The position numbers and the translations under genes are program-made. Below are positions 1-8,340 of a stretch of 37,038 bases of DNA, in pieces (position 1 is the stretch's first letter; every line of letters begins with the position of its first letter). Source of the DNA: Arthrobacter sp. AK04 (GTDB lineage Bacteria > Actinomycetota > Actinomycetes > Actinomycetales > Micrococcaceae); assembly GCF_021129155.1 (NCBI RefSeq), contig NZ_JAJOMC010000049.1:1-37038 (forward strand), written 5' to 3'. The notes beneath the pieces are model-generated. The model did no database searches. It was not told where the DNA came from and worked only from the letters and a program-made list of their open reading frames with translations.

Positions 1-39
1 GCTCCACTGGAGCCGCACCTTCTGTTCATGGACCGGAAT

Positions 40-216
40 TCAGTCCTTCTTGAAAGCGTCCTTGACCTTTTCGCCGGCCTGCTTCAGGTCGCCCTTGGCC
101 TGGTCGCTCTGGCCTTCGGCCCTCAGGCGATCGTCGCCGGTTGCTTCTCCTGCGGCTTCCTTACCCTTGCCGCCAAGCTTCTCGGCTGCGTTACCAATCT
201 TGTCGTCCAAACCCAT
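40..216 (-). CDS. CsbD family stress-response protein
   Basis: A 58-residue, highly charged protein beginning MGLDDKIGNAAEKLGGKGKEA and ending in a run of lysines. The Lys/Glu/Ala/Gly pattern, with repeated short helices (KIGNAAEKLGG, AEGQSDQAKGDLKQAGEKVKDAFKK), is that of the CsbD family, small hydrophilic proteins of general stress whose biochemical role is not established. The ATG at 216 was chosen over an upstream in-frame ATG because a GGGAGC sequence stands just before it and the CsbD similarity starts exactly there. It is a single gene facing the window edge. No signal peptide or membrane segment is visible, so it is presumably cytoplasmic. The family call is firm and the function open. 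Confidence 0.85.
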   Translation of the reverse strand: MGLDDKIGNAAEKLGGKGKEAAGEATGDDRLRAEGQSDQAKGDLKQAGEKVKDAFKKD

Positions 217-345
217 GGTGTTGCTCCCTACGGTCGGCTCCCGCCGGCGTGCCGCCAGCGGCTTACCTTCCCATCGTAACCACAAATCACTAAGGGTGCT
301 GATCATTGTGGGCGGTGAGCTGCGGCGCGGACCTCCCCGACAGCC

Positions 346-723
346 CTAGCCGTGGCTGGGTTCGCCTGTGATGCGGTGGTCCGCGTGGTTGATGGTTTCC
401 CGGATCAGCCGCACCAGGTGCCCGTCATGCAGGGAGTAAATGACGTGGCGGCCGTCCTTGCGGGTGTCCACCAGCCCGCTGAGCCGCAGTTTGGCCAAGT
501 GCTGGCTCGCCACGGTCCGCGGCACTCCTACGGCTGCCGTCAGCTCCGTTACGGTTTTGGGGCCCTGCGCCAGTTGCCAGAGCAGGTTCAGGCGCGTGGG
601 TTCAGCCAGCATCCGCAAGGTTGCGGACGCTGCTTCCAACAGCTCGGGGCCCGGTGTTACCTGATGGACCAGGGACGGGACGTCAGCGGCGGGGACGGCT
701 TCGCTGCGGGGCTGGCTGGTCAC
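346..723 (-). CDS. ArsR/SmtB family metal-sensing repressor
   Basis: A winged helix-turn-helix repressor of about 125 residues with the family's core (EPTRLNLLWQLAQGPKTVTELTAA, then VASQHLAKLRLSGLV and the wing TRKDGRHVIYSL). It lacks the ELCVCD arsenic/cadmium cysteine motif. Instead its last helix reads D-x-H-(x10)-H-x2-H (D100, H102, H113, H116 from the GTG start), the spacing of the alpha-5 zinc/cobalt site of CzrA-type sensors, so a Zn, Co or Ni signal is likely. I chose the GTG at 723 because GGGGAGG precedes it by 8 bases; an ATG at 798 in the same frame is also possible. The start lies inside the end of the MFS gene (41-base overlap), so the two are co-transcribed and translationally coupled, and the repressor probably controls its own operon through the palindrome at 1983-2006. 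Confidence 0.88.
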   Translation of the reverse strand: MTSQPRSEAVPAADVPSLVHQVTPGPELLEAASATLRMLAEPTRLNLLWQLAQGPKTVTELTAAVGVPRTVASQHLAKLRLSGLVDTRKDGRHVIYSLHDGHLVRLIRETINHADHRITGEPSHG

Positions 724-1966
724 TCTTCTGTTCCTCCCCTGCACGGCCCATGGCTCCCGCGGCCTCATGCCGGGGCCAGGACAGGAATGCTCCTGCACTG
801 CCTATCATCGCAACAATTGTCAGCCCCGCTGCGGCCCAGCCCAAACCGGCAGCGGCCCCCACCCAGCCCGCCAGCGGATAGGCCAGGATGTAGCAGGCGT
901 GCGAGAGCGAGAACTGGGCCGTGAAAACGTACGGGCGGGTGTCCTCGGTGGAGGCTTCCCGCAGCAGTCTCGACGACGGCGTAAGGATTGTGGAGTTCGC
1001 CGCGCCCAGCAGGAACCACAGGAGAAGCAGCAGCCACCACCCGCTGCCCGGCGCGGCCCACGCCATGGAGGCGGCGCCCGCCATGGCAAAGGGAACGACG
1101 GCGGCTCCGGTGAGCATCACCGTCCGGTCACCCAGGCGTTCCAGTACCCGCGGGGCGGACAGTGCCACGGCCATGGATCCCACGCCGAAGCAGGCCAGTG
1201 CTACGGCGAGGTCCGTAGCCGGCCGCTGCAGGAAATCGCGGACATAGACCACCGTATTCACCAGCACCAGGGCGGTTGGCGCCGCCACCACCAGGTTCAG
1301 CGCCAGCAGCGACCGGAGCCGCCGGTTCCGCCAAAAGATCCTGGCCCCCAGCGTGGTCCGGTGCCAGAGTGAGGACTGCGGCGCCTCACCGGCGGAGGCC
1401 GCCGGCAGGACGGAGACAGCCACCATGAAGGCCGAGAACAGGAACCCGGCCACGGTGCCAAGGAACACATTGTTGTAGCTCATGACAGTCAGCAGCAGCG
1501 CGGCCAGCGCCGGGCTGGCCAGCGCCTCCATGTCATAGGCCAGCCGGGACAGGGACAACGCCCGCGTATAGTCCCGCTCGTCCGTGAGGATGGTGGGGAT
1601 CAGCGACTGGAACGCCGGGGTGAACGTGGCGGAGGCGGACTGCAGCAGGAAGATCACCACGTAGATCTGCCAGGCTTCGGTGATGAACGGCAGGGACAGG
1701 GCCATCGCAGCGCGCACCAGGTCGGCGCCGATCAGGACCGGCTTCTTCGGCCAGCGGGCCACCAGGGCGTTGATCACCGGCGCCAGGCCCACATAGGCAA
1801 GCATCTTGATGGTCAGTGCTGTTCCGAGCACCGCGCCGGCGTTGCTGCCGGCCAGATCGTAGGCCAGCAGGCCCAGGGCCACCGTCAGCAGGCCCGTCCC
1901 GATCAGCGCCACAACCTGGGCAGCGAAAAGCCTCCGGTACGTTGCATTCCGCAGAACCGAGATCAT
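683..1966 (-). CDS. MFS transporter, probable metal or drug efflux
   Basis: A 427-residue polytopic protein beginning MISVLRNATYRRLFAAQVV, with about 12 hydrophobic segments and an MFS layout: an N-terminal half, then a basic loop near WRNRRLRSL, then the C-terminal half. The start at 1966 has AAGGAG nine bases upstream, which makes it much better than the in-frame ATG at 2041. It is the first gene of an operon with the ArsR/SmtB repressor, whose start overlaps its end. Because that regulator carries a CzrA-like metal site, a role in exporting a transition metal (as for NreB-type MFS nickel exporters) is inferred. The substrate is not visible in the sequence itself, and drug efflux remains possible. 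Confidence 0.85.
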   Translation of the reverse strand: MISVLRNATYRRLFAAQVVALIGTGLLTVALGLLAYDLAGSNAGAVLGTALTIKMLAYVGLAPVINALVARWPKKPVLIGADLVRAAMALSLPFITEAWQIYVVIFLLQSASATFTPAFQSLIPTILTDERDYTRALSLSRLAYDMEALASPALAALLLTVMSYNNVFLGTVAGFLFSAFMVAVSVLPAASAGEAPQSSLWHRTTLGARIFWRNRRLRSLLALNLVVAAPTALVLVNTVVYVRDFLQRPATDLAVALACFGVGSMAVALSAPRVLERLGDRTVMLTGAAVVPFAMAGAASMAWAAPGSGWWLLLLLWFLLGAANSTILTPSSRLLREASTEDTRPYVFTAQFSLSHACYILAYPLAGWVGAAAGLGWAAAGLTIVAMIGSAGAFLSWPRHEAAGAMGRAGEEQKSDQPAPQRSRPRR

Positions 1967-1982
1967 CCAGCCCACTCCTTGA

Positions 1983-2006
1983 GTGCATAGGTGCACGTAT
2001 ATGCAC
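1983..2006 (-). promoter_or_regulatory. Palindromic operator of the MFS-ArsR operon
   Basis: GTGCATA (1983-1989) and TATGCAC (2000-2006) form a perfect 7-base inverted repeat with a 10-base spacer that itself contains GTGCAC. It lies 17 bases upstream of the MFS start, immediately before the ribosome binding site. Position, symmetry and AT-rich arms fit an ArsR/SmtB operator. Identification as the site of the adjacent repressor is inference. Confidence 0.65.
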
Positions 2007-2059
2007 ATCTTAGGCGTCTGCCCGTCGTCCCGCCACGCCACGCCCGGGCCGTGAATGGC

Positions 2060-2130
2060 GGGAGGGGGGGGGGGGGGCGGCCCGCCGGGGGGTGTGGGGG
2101 GGGCGGGGGCGGCGGGGGGGGGGGGCGGCC
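2060..2130. other. Poly-G tract, probable sequence artefact
   Basis: About 70 bases consist almost only of G with scattered C, unlike the surrounding DNA. It lies in the gap downstream of the DUF21/CBS operon (which ends at 2171 on the minus strand). Two similar tracts occur at 8341-8486 and 36879-36930. The most economical reading is low-quality sequence, perhaps at a strong terminator hairpin, rather than real DNA. Confidence 0.7.
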
Positions 2131-2170
2131 GCCTTCCTGGCTTTGTGGTGCCGTGGCTGCGTTCAGCGGG

Positions 2171-3211
2171 TCAGGCGCTGGTGGCGTCCTGGACCTCGCC
2201 CACCAGTTCCTCGATGATGTCCTCCAAAAAGAGGACACCGGTGGTGTTGCCGTGCGCATCGAACACCCTGGCAACGTGGGCGCCGGTGCGCCGCATCGTG
2301 GCCAGAGCGTCCTCAAGCTCGCTGCCGCTGTAGGCGGAGGCGAGGCGGCGGATCCGCTTGGCCGGCACCCGCTGGGTGAACTTCTCCTGCGTGGTCAGGT
2401 CCATGACGTCCTTGAGGTGCAGGTATCCGGAGGGCTCGCCGTCGTCATTGGTGAGGATGTACCGCGAGTACCCGTGCCCGGCCACTGCGCGCTGGATGTC
2501 AGCCGGGGTGGCGGACTCAGGCAGGAGCACCATTTCGGAGATGGGCACCTCAACGTCAGCCACGGTCTTGGCCGTGAACTCGAACGCGGCACTCAGGGTT
2601 CCGGTGGTGTCCGTCAACATGCCGTCGCGGGTGGACTGCTCCACGATGTTGGCCACCTCATCCAGGGTGTAGGCGCTGGTGGCCTCGTCCTTGGGTTCCA
2701 CCTTGAACAGGCGGAGGATTGAGTTGGCGATGCCGTTCAGCGTCCAGATCACCGGCCTGACCACGCGGGAGACCATCACCAGCGGCGGGGCCAGGATGAG
2801 GGCCGCCCGGGTGGGAACGGAGAAGGAGATGTTCTTGGGGACCATCTCCCCCAGCACCACGTGCAGGAAGGTGACCAGCAGCAGCGCCGTAATGAAGGCA
2901 ATGATGCTGATCGCTTCATACGAGAGGGACGTCAGGCCGAGCGGGATTTCCAGCAGGTGGTGGATGGCAGGCTCGGAGACGTTCAGGATCACCAGGGAAC
3001 AGACGGTGATGCCCAGCTGGCTGGTGGCCAGCATCAGCGTGGCATGCTCCATGGCCCACAGGGTGGTCTTAGCGGCCTTGCTGCCGGCCTCGGCCTTGGG
3101 CTCGATCTGGGAGCGGCGCGCGGAAATAACGGCGAACTCGGCACCGACGAAGAAGGCGTTGACCACCAGGAGCACCACCAGCCAGATGATGCCGGGAAGA
3201 TATTCACTCAT
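2171..3211 (-). CDS. DUF21/CBS-pair membrane protein (CNNM/CorC family), short paralogue
   Basis: A 346-residue protein with an N-terminal DUF21 (CNNM) membrane domain (residues 1 to about 190, including FFVGAEFAVISARRSQIE and a GEMVPKN motif) followed by a CBS pair (about 205-340). It ends EDIIEELVGEVQDATSA, so it lacks the C-terminal CorC/HlyC transporter-associated domain of its partner. Members of the family are tied to magnesium or cobalt transport and resistance, sometimes called hemolysins; the ion here is unknown. Its ATG overlaps the stop of the upstream paralogue by 8 bases, so the two are translated together. A long plus short pair of this type is typical of actinobacteria, so the short length looks normal rather than truncated. 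Confidence 0.88.
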   Translation of the reverse strand: MSEYLPGIIWLVVLLVVNAFFVGAEFAVISARRSQIEPKAEAGSKAAKTTLWAMEHATLMLATSQLGITVCSLVILNVSEPAIHHLLEIPLGLTSLSYEAISIIAFITALLLVTFLHVVLGEMVPKNISFSVPTRAALILAPPLVMVSRVVRPVIWTLNGIANSILRLFKVEPKDEATSAYTLDEVANIVEQSTRDGMLTDTTGTLSAAFEFTAKTVADVEVPISEMVLLPESATPADIQRAVAGHGYSRYILTNDDGEPSGYLHLKDVMDLTTQEKFTQRVPAKRIRRLASAYSGSELEDALATMRRTGAHVARVFDAHGNTTGVLFLEDIIEELVGEVQDATSA

Positions 3212-4565
3212 GGGTCAGCTCCTGCGTCAGGCCATCGATAATGCGGTCATGGGCACTCTTCGGCGCGTCCTCCGAGGCGTCAGGGGTGAACCGGATCCGC
3301 TCCACGTGCGTACCCAGGACGCGCTCCACCCGGAGCGTGCCGCCGTCGATCCCTACTTCATCTCCCAGCTCGGGGATACGGTCCAGCTGGTCCGTGACAA
3401 AGCCGGCCAGGGTGTCGTACTCCTCGCCGTCGGGCACGGTGATGCCCGTCCGGTCCAGCAGTTCGTCGGGCCGCAGGGACGCGTCAAAAGTGATGGACCG
3501 CCCGGTCCGGACCACGCCGGTGCGCGCGCGGTCGTGTTCGTCTTCAAGCTCGCCGACGATCTCCTCCACCAGGTCCTCCAGCGTCACGATGCCGGCGGTG
3601 CCGCCGTGCTCATCGGAGACGATGGCCACCTGCAGGCCCTGCTTCCGCAGCAGGACCAGGAGCGTATCCACGCCCATGGACTCAGGCACCCGGAGCGGTT
3701 CAATCATCAGCTCCGAAGCGAGTACCCGTGACCGATCCGCCAGGTCCACGGCGAAGGCCTGCTTCACGTGGAGCACGCCCTGCACATCGTCGCGGTCCTC
3801 CCCAATGACGGGGAACCGGGAGTAGCCGGTGGTCGTGCCAAGCGCCACGACCTCTTCGGCCGTGTCATCGGCGTTGACTGCCGTCATGCGCACGCGGGGG
3901 GTCATGACGTCCGCGGCGGAGTGCTCGGAGAACCGGAGGGTGCGGTGCAGCAGAACCGCATGGTCGGCGTCCAGGAGGCCCTCAAGGGCCGACCGGCGGA
4001 CCAGGGAGCTGAGTTCCTCGGCGCTGCGGGCACCGGAAAGTTCTTCCTTCGGCTCAATGCCGAAGGACCGGATGATCTTGTTGGCGGTGTTGTTGAACAG
4101 CAGGATCACGGGCTTGAACACGGTGGTGAAGAGCGCCTGGAACGGGACCACGAACTTGGCTGTGGCCAGGGGCAGCGCCAGGGCGAAGTTCTTGGGCACC
4201 AGCTCGCCGATCACCATCGAAAAGACAGTGGCGATGAAGATGCCAACAACCGCACCAATGCCAGGAACAACAGCCTCGGGAAGGCCCGTCGACAGCAAAG
4301 GGCCGCGCAAAAGTGAGCTGATCGCCGGCTCGAACGTGTAACCCGTGAGCAGCGTGGTGAGGGTGATGCCCAGCTGCGCACTCGAGAGGTGCGTCGAGGT
4401 GATCTTCAGTGCCTTGATCGTGGGCTTGAGGCGCTTTTCGCCGCGCTCCTGGCGGGCTTCGAGGTCATTGCGGTCCAGATTGACCAGCGCGAACTCGGAA
4501 GCAACAAAGAAACCGGTACCGACCGTCAGGACGAGGCCGATACCGAGCATGATCCATTCATACAT
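3204..4565 (-). CDS. DUF21/CBS/CorC-HlyC membrane protein (CNNM/CorC family)
   Basis: A 453-residue protein with the full family architecture: DUF21 membrane domain (residues 1 to about 200, with FFVASEFALVNLDRNDLEARQ and GELVPKNFALALPLA), two CBS repeats (about 215-345, typically binding adenosine nucleotides), and a C-terminal CorC/HlyC domain (about 360-435, beginning RTGRSITFDASLRPDELLDRTG). Family members take part in Mg/Co homeostasis or efflux at the cytoplasmic membrane. It is first in a two-gene operon with the shorter paralogue (8-base overlap), so the two may form a heteromeric complex; this is inference. A GGCGCC-rich stretch precedes the start and no strong ribosome binding site is seen. 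Confidence 0.9.
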   Translation of the reverse strand: MYEWIMLGIGLVLTVGTGFFVASEFALVNLDRNDLEARQERGEKRLKPTIKALKITSTHLSSAQLGITLTTLLTGYTFEPAISSLLRGPLLSTGLPEAVVPGIGAVVGIFIATVFSMVIGELVPKNFALALPLATAKFVVPFQALFTTVFKPVILLFNNTANKIIRSFGIEPKEELSGARSAEELSSLVRRSALEGLLDADHAVLLHRTLRFSEHSAADVMTPRVRMTAVNADDTAEEVVALGTTTGYSRFPVIGEDRDDVQGVLHVKQAFAVDLADRSRVLASELMIEPLRVPESMGVDTLLVLLRKQGLQVAIVSDEHGGTAGIVTLEDLVEEIVGELEDEHDRARTGVVRTGRSITFDASLRPDELLDRTGITVPDGEEYDTLAGFVTDQLDRIPELGDEVGIDGGTLRVERVLGTHVERIRFTPDASEDAPKSAHDRIIDGLTQELTHE

Positions 4566-4738
4566 TCAGGCGCCCCTCTCCCGTGGTGGCCGGCGAACCG
4601 GTCAAAAGGCGGAGGGGCTTGGGCATATGTGAAGGAGGGTCATCCATAGTGCATTCCATCTTATCGGCACAGGACCCGCCGGCTCGTGCGTGTACGCCCA
4701 CAGCAGAGCGCGCTGCGGGCCCCAGTGCGGCGGACAGT

Positions 4739-5899
4739 TCAGGAGTTGCCCACAGTGCAGTCGACGGCGTCCTGCACCACATCCCTGAGGTCGCCGGTGC
4801 GGTGCAGCACCTCAAGCTGCCGCGTTGCGCCGGTACCGGCGTGCAGCAGGTCATCGACCAGTCTCTCCACCCGGGCCAGGTCCCCGCTGCCCTCCAGTGC
4901 TTCGTGGATGTGGATCAGGAGGGAATTGACGACGGCGAGCGCAGGGGCCGGGCGCGACGTGTACGGATCGAGGAGTTCCCCGCGCAGTCCCCAGCGGCCC
5001 GCTTTCCACCCCGCCAGCCGCAGCAGCGCTGAAGGCACGCCCAGCGGTTCGATCCCCTCGCGCCATTCCCGGGCGGCCGTGTCCACCAGTGCCCGCGCGA
5101 TCCCGGCAAGAAGCACTGTGTTTTCCGGCCGCAGGCATACATCCGGGACCCGGAATTCCACGGTGGGATAGTGCCGGGAGAGCCGGGCGTCGAAGTAGAT
5201 CATCCCCTCATCAAGCGCCACGCCGGTACTCACCATGTCATGCACCAGCTGGTGGTACACCTCGGGCGAACCGAGGATCTCCAGCGGACCGGCGGATGGC
5301 CAGCGGTTCCAGACCTGCGAACGGTAGCTGGCATACCGGGTGTCCTCGCCATGCCAGAAGGGCGAGTTGGCGCTCAGCGCCGTCAGCACCGGCAGCCAGA
5401 TCCGGATCCGGTCCAGCACCGCCACTGCCTCTTCTGCGGATTCGATCGAAACATGGATGTGGCAGCCGCAGGTGAGCTGCTCCCGTGCGGTGAGCCCATA
5501 CTCCTCCGCCATGGCTGCGAAGCGGCGAAGCTGGACGGGATGCGGATCGCAGGGCAGCGGCGACGTCCCCAGGGCAGCGGCCCGCACGCCCACATCCCGG
5601 GCCGCCCTGTCCGCGATGGCGCGCCCCGCCACGATGTCCGCCTTCAGCGCATCCATGGTGGAATGCGGCGGCGAGACCACCTCGATCATCTCCTGCTGGA
5701 ACTCGGCCGTGAGAACGGGTCCTTTACTGGATTCCATGGGACGGACGTACAGGTCCAGGAGCGCGCCGGCCATGGGCACCGCCTCACCCGTGCCCGGATC
5801 CACGAGGAGGAGTTCCTCCTCGATACCGAACGTCCGGACCCGCCCGCTGCCGCTCTCGCTGCGTGCGCTGCCGGTGCCGTCATTGCCCAAGCTGACCAT
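4739..5899 (-). CDS. GCS2-type carboxylate-amine ligase (YbdK-like)
   Basis: A 386-residue ATP-dependent ligase of the glutamate-cysteine ligase type 2 family. Visible marks are FGIEEELLLVDPGTGE near residue 25, the metal/ATP-site segment EFQQEMIEVVSPP (about 65-78), CGCHIHVSI (about 140-150) and the conserved RLSRHYPTVEFRVPDVC stretch (about 245-262). YbdK-type members make weak glutamate-cysteine or related gamma-peptide bonds in vitro, and their real substrate in actinobacteria, which use mycothiol, is uncertain. AAGGAC before the ATG at 5899 supports the start. It is a single gene preceded by a short palindrome at 5929-5944. The protein has no signal peptide. Confidence 0.88.
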   Translation of the reverse strand: MVSLGNDGTGSARSESGSGRVRTFGIEEELLLVDPGTGEAVPMAGALLDLYVRPMESSKGPVLTAEFQQEMIEVVSPPHSTMDALKADIVAGRAIADRAARDVGVRAAALGTSPLPCDPHPVQLRRFAAMAEEYGLTAREQLTCGCHIHVSIESAEEAVAVLDRIRIWLPVLTALSANSPFWHGEDTRYASYRSQVWNRWPSAGPLEILGSPEVYHQLVHDMVSTGVALDEGMIYFDARLSRHYPTVEFRVPDVCLRPENTVLLAGIARALVDTAAREWREGIEPLGVPSALLRLAGWKAGRWGLRGELLDPYTSRPAPALAVVNSLLIHIHEALEGSGDLARVERLVDDLLHAGTGATRQLEVLHRTGDLRDVVQDAVDCTVGNS

Positions 5900-5928
5900 C
5901 GCCGTCGTCCTTTGCCCGCTGCCCGCTT

Positions 5929-5944
5929 AGTAAGCATACTTACT
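5929..5944. promoter_or_regulatory. Candidate operator AGTAAGCATACTTACT
   Basis: AGTAAG and CTTACT arms flank CATA, about 30 bases upstream of the ligase start. The symmetry and promoter-proximal position suggest a repressor site (TetR or MarR style). The regulator is unknown, and no promoter hexamers are clear around it. Confidence 0.4.
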
Positions 5945-6111
5945 TCTTTTACGGTAAGGGCACGCCGTCCGCAGTACAAGATCCCGCCACCCTGTACTTC
6001 CAGCCGCGGCCCGGGTACATTCGAAAGAGTGACGGGGGTCATGCCCCGCCCACTCCCCGGCCCCTCTGCACAGCCGGCGGAGCAGCCGCTGTAGTAAAAC
6101 GGCGGCACAGG

Positions 6112-6393
6112 ATGCAGAAGCGGAATGGGCCTACCTTGGCAACCTCGCACTTTCAGCAGTTCCTCGATGAAGCAACTGTTCTTGATCCATCCACCGATTC
6201 GACCCTTGGGCCTGACTGCCTTTACGGCCTCTACGTCAGCTGGGCAGAGCTTCAGGGACTCCAGCCCAAATCGGACCAGGCTTTCCGGGCAGGGATGCAG
6301 CGCTGCGGAGTGGACCTGCACGATATCCGGCTGCACATGACCGGCCCCGCCGCGGCCGACTACATCCTCCGCAGCTACCCGGCCGTGGCATGA
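6112..6393 (+). CDS. Small hypothetical protein, possible winged-helix fold
   Basis: A 93-residue soluble protein whose middle reads LYGLYVSWAELQGLQ followed by QAFRAGMQRCGVD. This resembles the helix-turn-helix/winged-helix tail of phage and plasmid primases and related DNA-binding modules (a worker segment, then a helix ending in a Cys/Gly turn), but the similarity is weak and from memory. The ribosome binding site is poor (CACAGG close to the ATG). It stands alone between the divergent ligase gene and the next small gene. Function unknown. Confidence 0.6.
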   Translation: MQKRNGPTLATSHFQQFLDEATVLDPSTDSTLGPDCLYGLYVSWAELQGLQPKSDQAFRAGMQRCGVDLHDIRLHMTGPAAADYILRSYPAVA

Positions 6394-6564
6394 TATTCCG
6401 CCAGCCGGGCGAATGTGGTGCCGGGCCGCCGGCCTCCCCCAGCAATGAACTATGCAGCGGGCAGCCCCGTCCGGCTTCCACTGGATGGACCCTGATCACG
6501 ATGAGCGAGCAGCTGATCGGTAAGGTGCCGCCGCCCGCAGCGCGATGATGGGGGGGTATGGAGA

Positions 6565-6888
6565 ATGGGTTTCGATCCTCACGAACCTGAACAGCGCGGG
6601 AAGCTTAACGATGCCCTTGGCGCAGCTGGCATCAGCGTGGGGGAACTCTGGCTGCGGTATTTCAGCATGAGCGGGTCTGCCGGTGAGTATGAGGTGCAGG
6701 CCTATGCGCAGGGCCTCATCTCCCTGCCCGTGACCCAGCGTGACCTGCTGGCCATGGCTGCGAACGAGCTCATTGACGAAAAGCCGCAGCCCCGCGCGCC
6801 CTACGCGGACCAGCTTGATGATTCCAATGCCGCGGGCGCCGGGGACCTCGGCGACCATGACGCCCGCGGCCAGAATCCGAACACCTAG
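6565..6888 (+). CDS. Hypothetical protein
   Basis: A 107-residue protein beginning MGFDPHEPEQRGKLNDALGAAGISVGELWLRYFSMSGSAGE. It has an amphipathic helical N-terminal two-thirds (about 10-80) and a disordered acidic tail rich in Asp, Ala and Gly. No known domain was recognised. The ATG is preceded by a G-rich stretch (GGGGGGT, then GGAG), and an earlier ATG nearby is out of frame. It ends 42 bases from the convergent DUF2243 gene. The codon usage resembles that of its neighbours, so it is probably real. Function unknown. Confidence 0.6.
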   Translation: MGFDPHEPEQRGKLNDALGAAGISVGELWLRYFSMSGSAGEYEVQAYAQGLISLPVTQRDLLAMAANELIDEKPQPRAPYADQLDDSNAAGAGDLGDHDARGQNPNT

Positions 6889-6930
6889 ATCCGATCCTGC
6901 GCAGTCCCGTTTAGGCCCGTCCCGGCGCCG

Positions 6931-7449
6931 TCAGGCCTGCCTGCCCGCTCCCAGCCCCCTGCGGTACAGGAGCCACCCTGCCGCCACCAGCAGCACGCTG
7001 ACGCCAAGGAACCCCAGATCCCAGGCGGGAGGGCCGCCAAGATCGTCCCGCACATGGTGGATCTGCAGCAGCTGGTGGTTGACCAGGCCCTCAATGATGT
7101 TGAAGATCCCCCAGCCTGCCAGGGCCAGTCCGGTGTGGAACCGCCAGCTCCCGGAGAGCCGTTCCTGCCTCCGGGCGCGGACGGCGAGCGCAGCCGCGGC
7201 AACCACCAAAATCCACATGGCGCTGTGGAACAAGCCGTCCGCCAGGGTGTTCAGCTCCAGGCCCGCCACCGTCTTCGTGTTGCCGCTTTCCGTGTGGCTG
7301 AGCATGTGGTGCCACTGCAGCAGCTGGTGCAGCACGATGCCGTCCACGAACCCGCCGATCCCCATGCCGAACAGTAGGGCGGGCGCTGCAGCGGGCGGCA
7401 GTATCCGTCCGGAGTCTTTGGCCAGGGAAGTGTTGGGCTCCCGTTGCAT
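6931..7449 (-). CDS. DUF2243 integral membrane protein
   Basis: A 172-residue protein with four hydrophobic segments and the family's hallmark sequences: FGMGIGGFVDGIVLHQLLQWHHMLSH near residue 30-53 and IEGLVNHQLLQIHHVR near 120-135. Clustered His residues at the ends of membrane helices suggest metal or heme contact, but the family has no assigned function. AAAGGAACGG precedes the ATG at 7449. It is divergent from the small gene at 7624, so the 174-base gap should hold both promoters. Confidence 0.85.
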   Translation of the reverse strand: MQREPNTSLAKDSGRILPPAAAPALLFGMGIGGFVDGIVLHQLLQWHHMLSHTESGNTKTVAGLELNTLADGLFHSAMWILVVAAAALAVRARRQERLSGSWRFHTGLALAGWGIFNIIEGLVNHQLLQIHHVRDDLGGPPAWDLGFLGVSVLLVAAGWLLYRRGLGAGRQA

Positions 7450-7623
7450 GCTTCCGTTCCTTTCACGTGGTGCTCTTTCCCCTTACTCCCTACCCGCCGT
7501 CGGACGCTGTAACCGCACGGCCAGGCCGCACTTGGTCACAGAAAAAACACCATATTGAAACAATTCAGCAACCTCGTCACGGCATGCTGTCTCTTACGGG
7601 GACACAACAGCAGGAGGCGCATC

Positions 7624-7848
7624 ATGGAGGCACAAGGAGTTCTCACCGGCCAGCTTCGGATCGGTGACCAGATCGAGGCATGGCACAACGGCAAACTTTT
7701 CCACCGGGGTCGGGTGATGGACGTGGTTCCGGCCCTTGAACTGTTCTGGATCCTGGACGCGAGGACCGGCACGCGCAAGCTGCTGGACCCGGAGGCCCTT
7801 GAGATCCGGCACGTTGAGGAGCAGGCCAAGCCGCTCGCCCCGGCCTGA
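7624..7848 (+). CDS. Conserved small hypothetical protein
   Basis: A 74-residue protein (MEAQGVLTGQLRIGDQIEAWH to the end HVEEQAKPLAPA) with the look of a small beta-barrel: alternating hydrophobic residues and a turn at HNGKLFHRGRVMDVV. AGGAGG about seven bases before the ATG at 7624 identifies the start; the frame is open further upstream but without a ribosome binding site. No domain was recognised and the function is unknown. Confidence 0.65.
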   Translation: MEAQGVLTGQLRIGDQIEAWHNGKLFHRGRVMDVVPALELFWILDARTGTRKLLDPEALEIRHVEEQAKPLAPA

Positions 7849-8024
7849 GGAAAAGCAGGCGTACGACGGCGGCCTGCCGGGCTTCCAGCGTTCAGGGTTT
7901 CCAGCCCGCGGACACCGGGCGCTGGGCCGGGCCCCGCGCCGGCCGTGCATAGAATGAACCCATTGCGGCACCGCTGCGGCAGTACGGGCGTGATCCGCCC
8001 GCAACCACCACTAAGGAGCACACC

Positions 8025-8288
8025 GTGATTGGATTCATCGTTGCCGGCCTGATCATTGGCGCACTGGCCCGCCTGATTAAGCCGGGCAAGCAGAACCTGG
8101 GCCTGCTGGCCACCCTCCTGCTGGGCCTGGCCGGCTCGGTCATCGGCGGAGTGATCGCTTCGCTACTGGGCACCGGCGATATCTTCGAGCTGAACTTCGT
8201 GGGCTTCATCGTGGCCGTCATCGCCGCGGTGCTGCTGGTGGGAACAGCCGAGGCGATCGTGGGCCGCCGGAGGTCGGTGCGCCGCTAG
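8025..8288 (+). CDS. GlsB/YeaQ/YmgE family membrane protein
   Basis: An 87-residue protein almost wholly made of three hydrophobic segments, with the family signature of an N-terminal IGFIVAGLIIGALARLIKPG, a central glycine-rich helix (LLGLAGSVIGGVIASLLG) and a final VAVIAAVLLVGTAEA before a basic tail. These are called transglycosylase-associated proteins and are linked to stress, but no enzyme activity is established. The start is a GTG with AAGGAGC seven bases before it. The gene runs towards the poly-G tract that separates it from nhaA. Confidence 0.85.
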   Translation: MIGFIVAGLIIGALARLIKPGKQNLGLLATLLLGLAGSVIGGVIASLLGTGDIFELNFVGFIVAVIAAVLLVGTAEAIVGRRRSVRR

Positions 8289-8340
8289 GCGCCCTGGCCC
8301 GGCCGGGCCAACCGGTCCACGGCTACACCAAAACAAAACG

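Noticed and set aside
1991..2722. Plus-strand frame running through the poly-G tract into the DUF21 gene
   Set aside because: It is antisense to a conserved DUF21/CBS gene and begins in artefactual glycine-rich sequence.
4566..4738. Small gene or RNA in the gap between the DUF21 operon and the ligase
   Set aside because: No open frame with a ribosome binding site, hairpin or promoter pair could be supported here.
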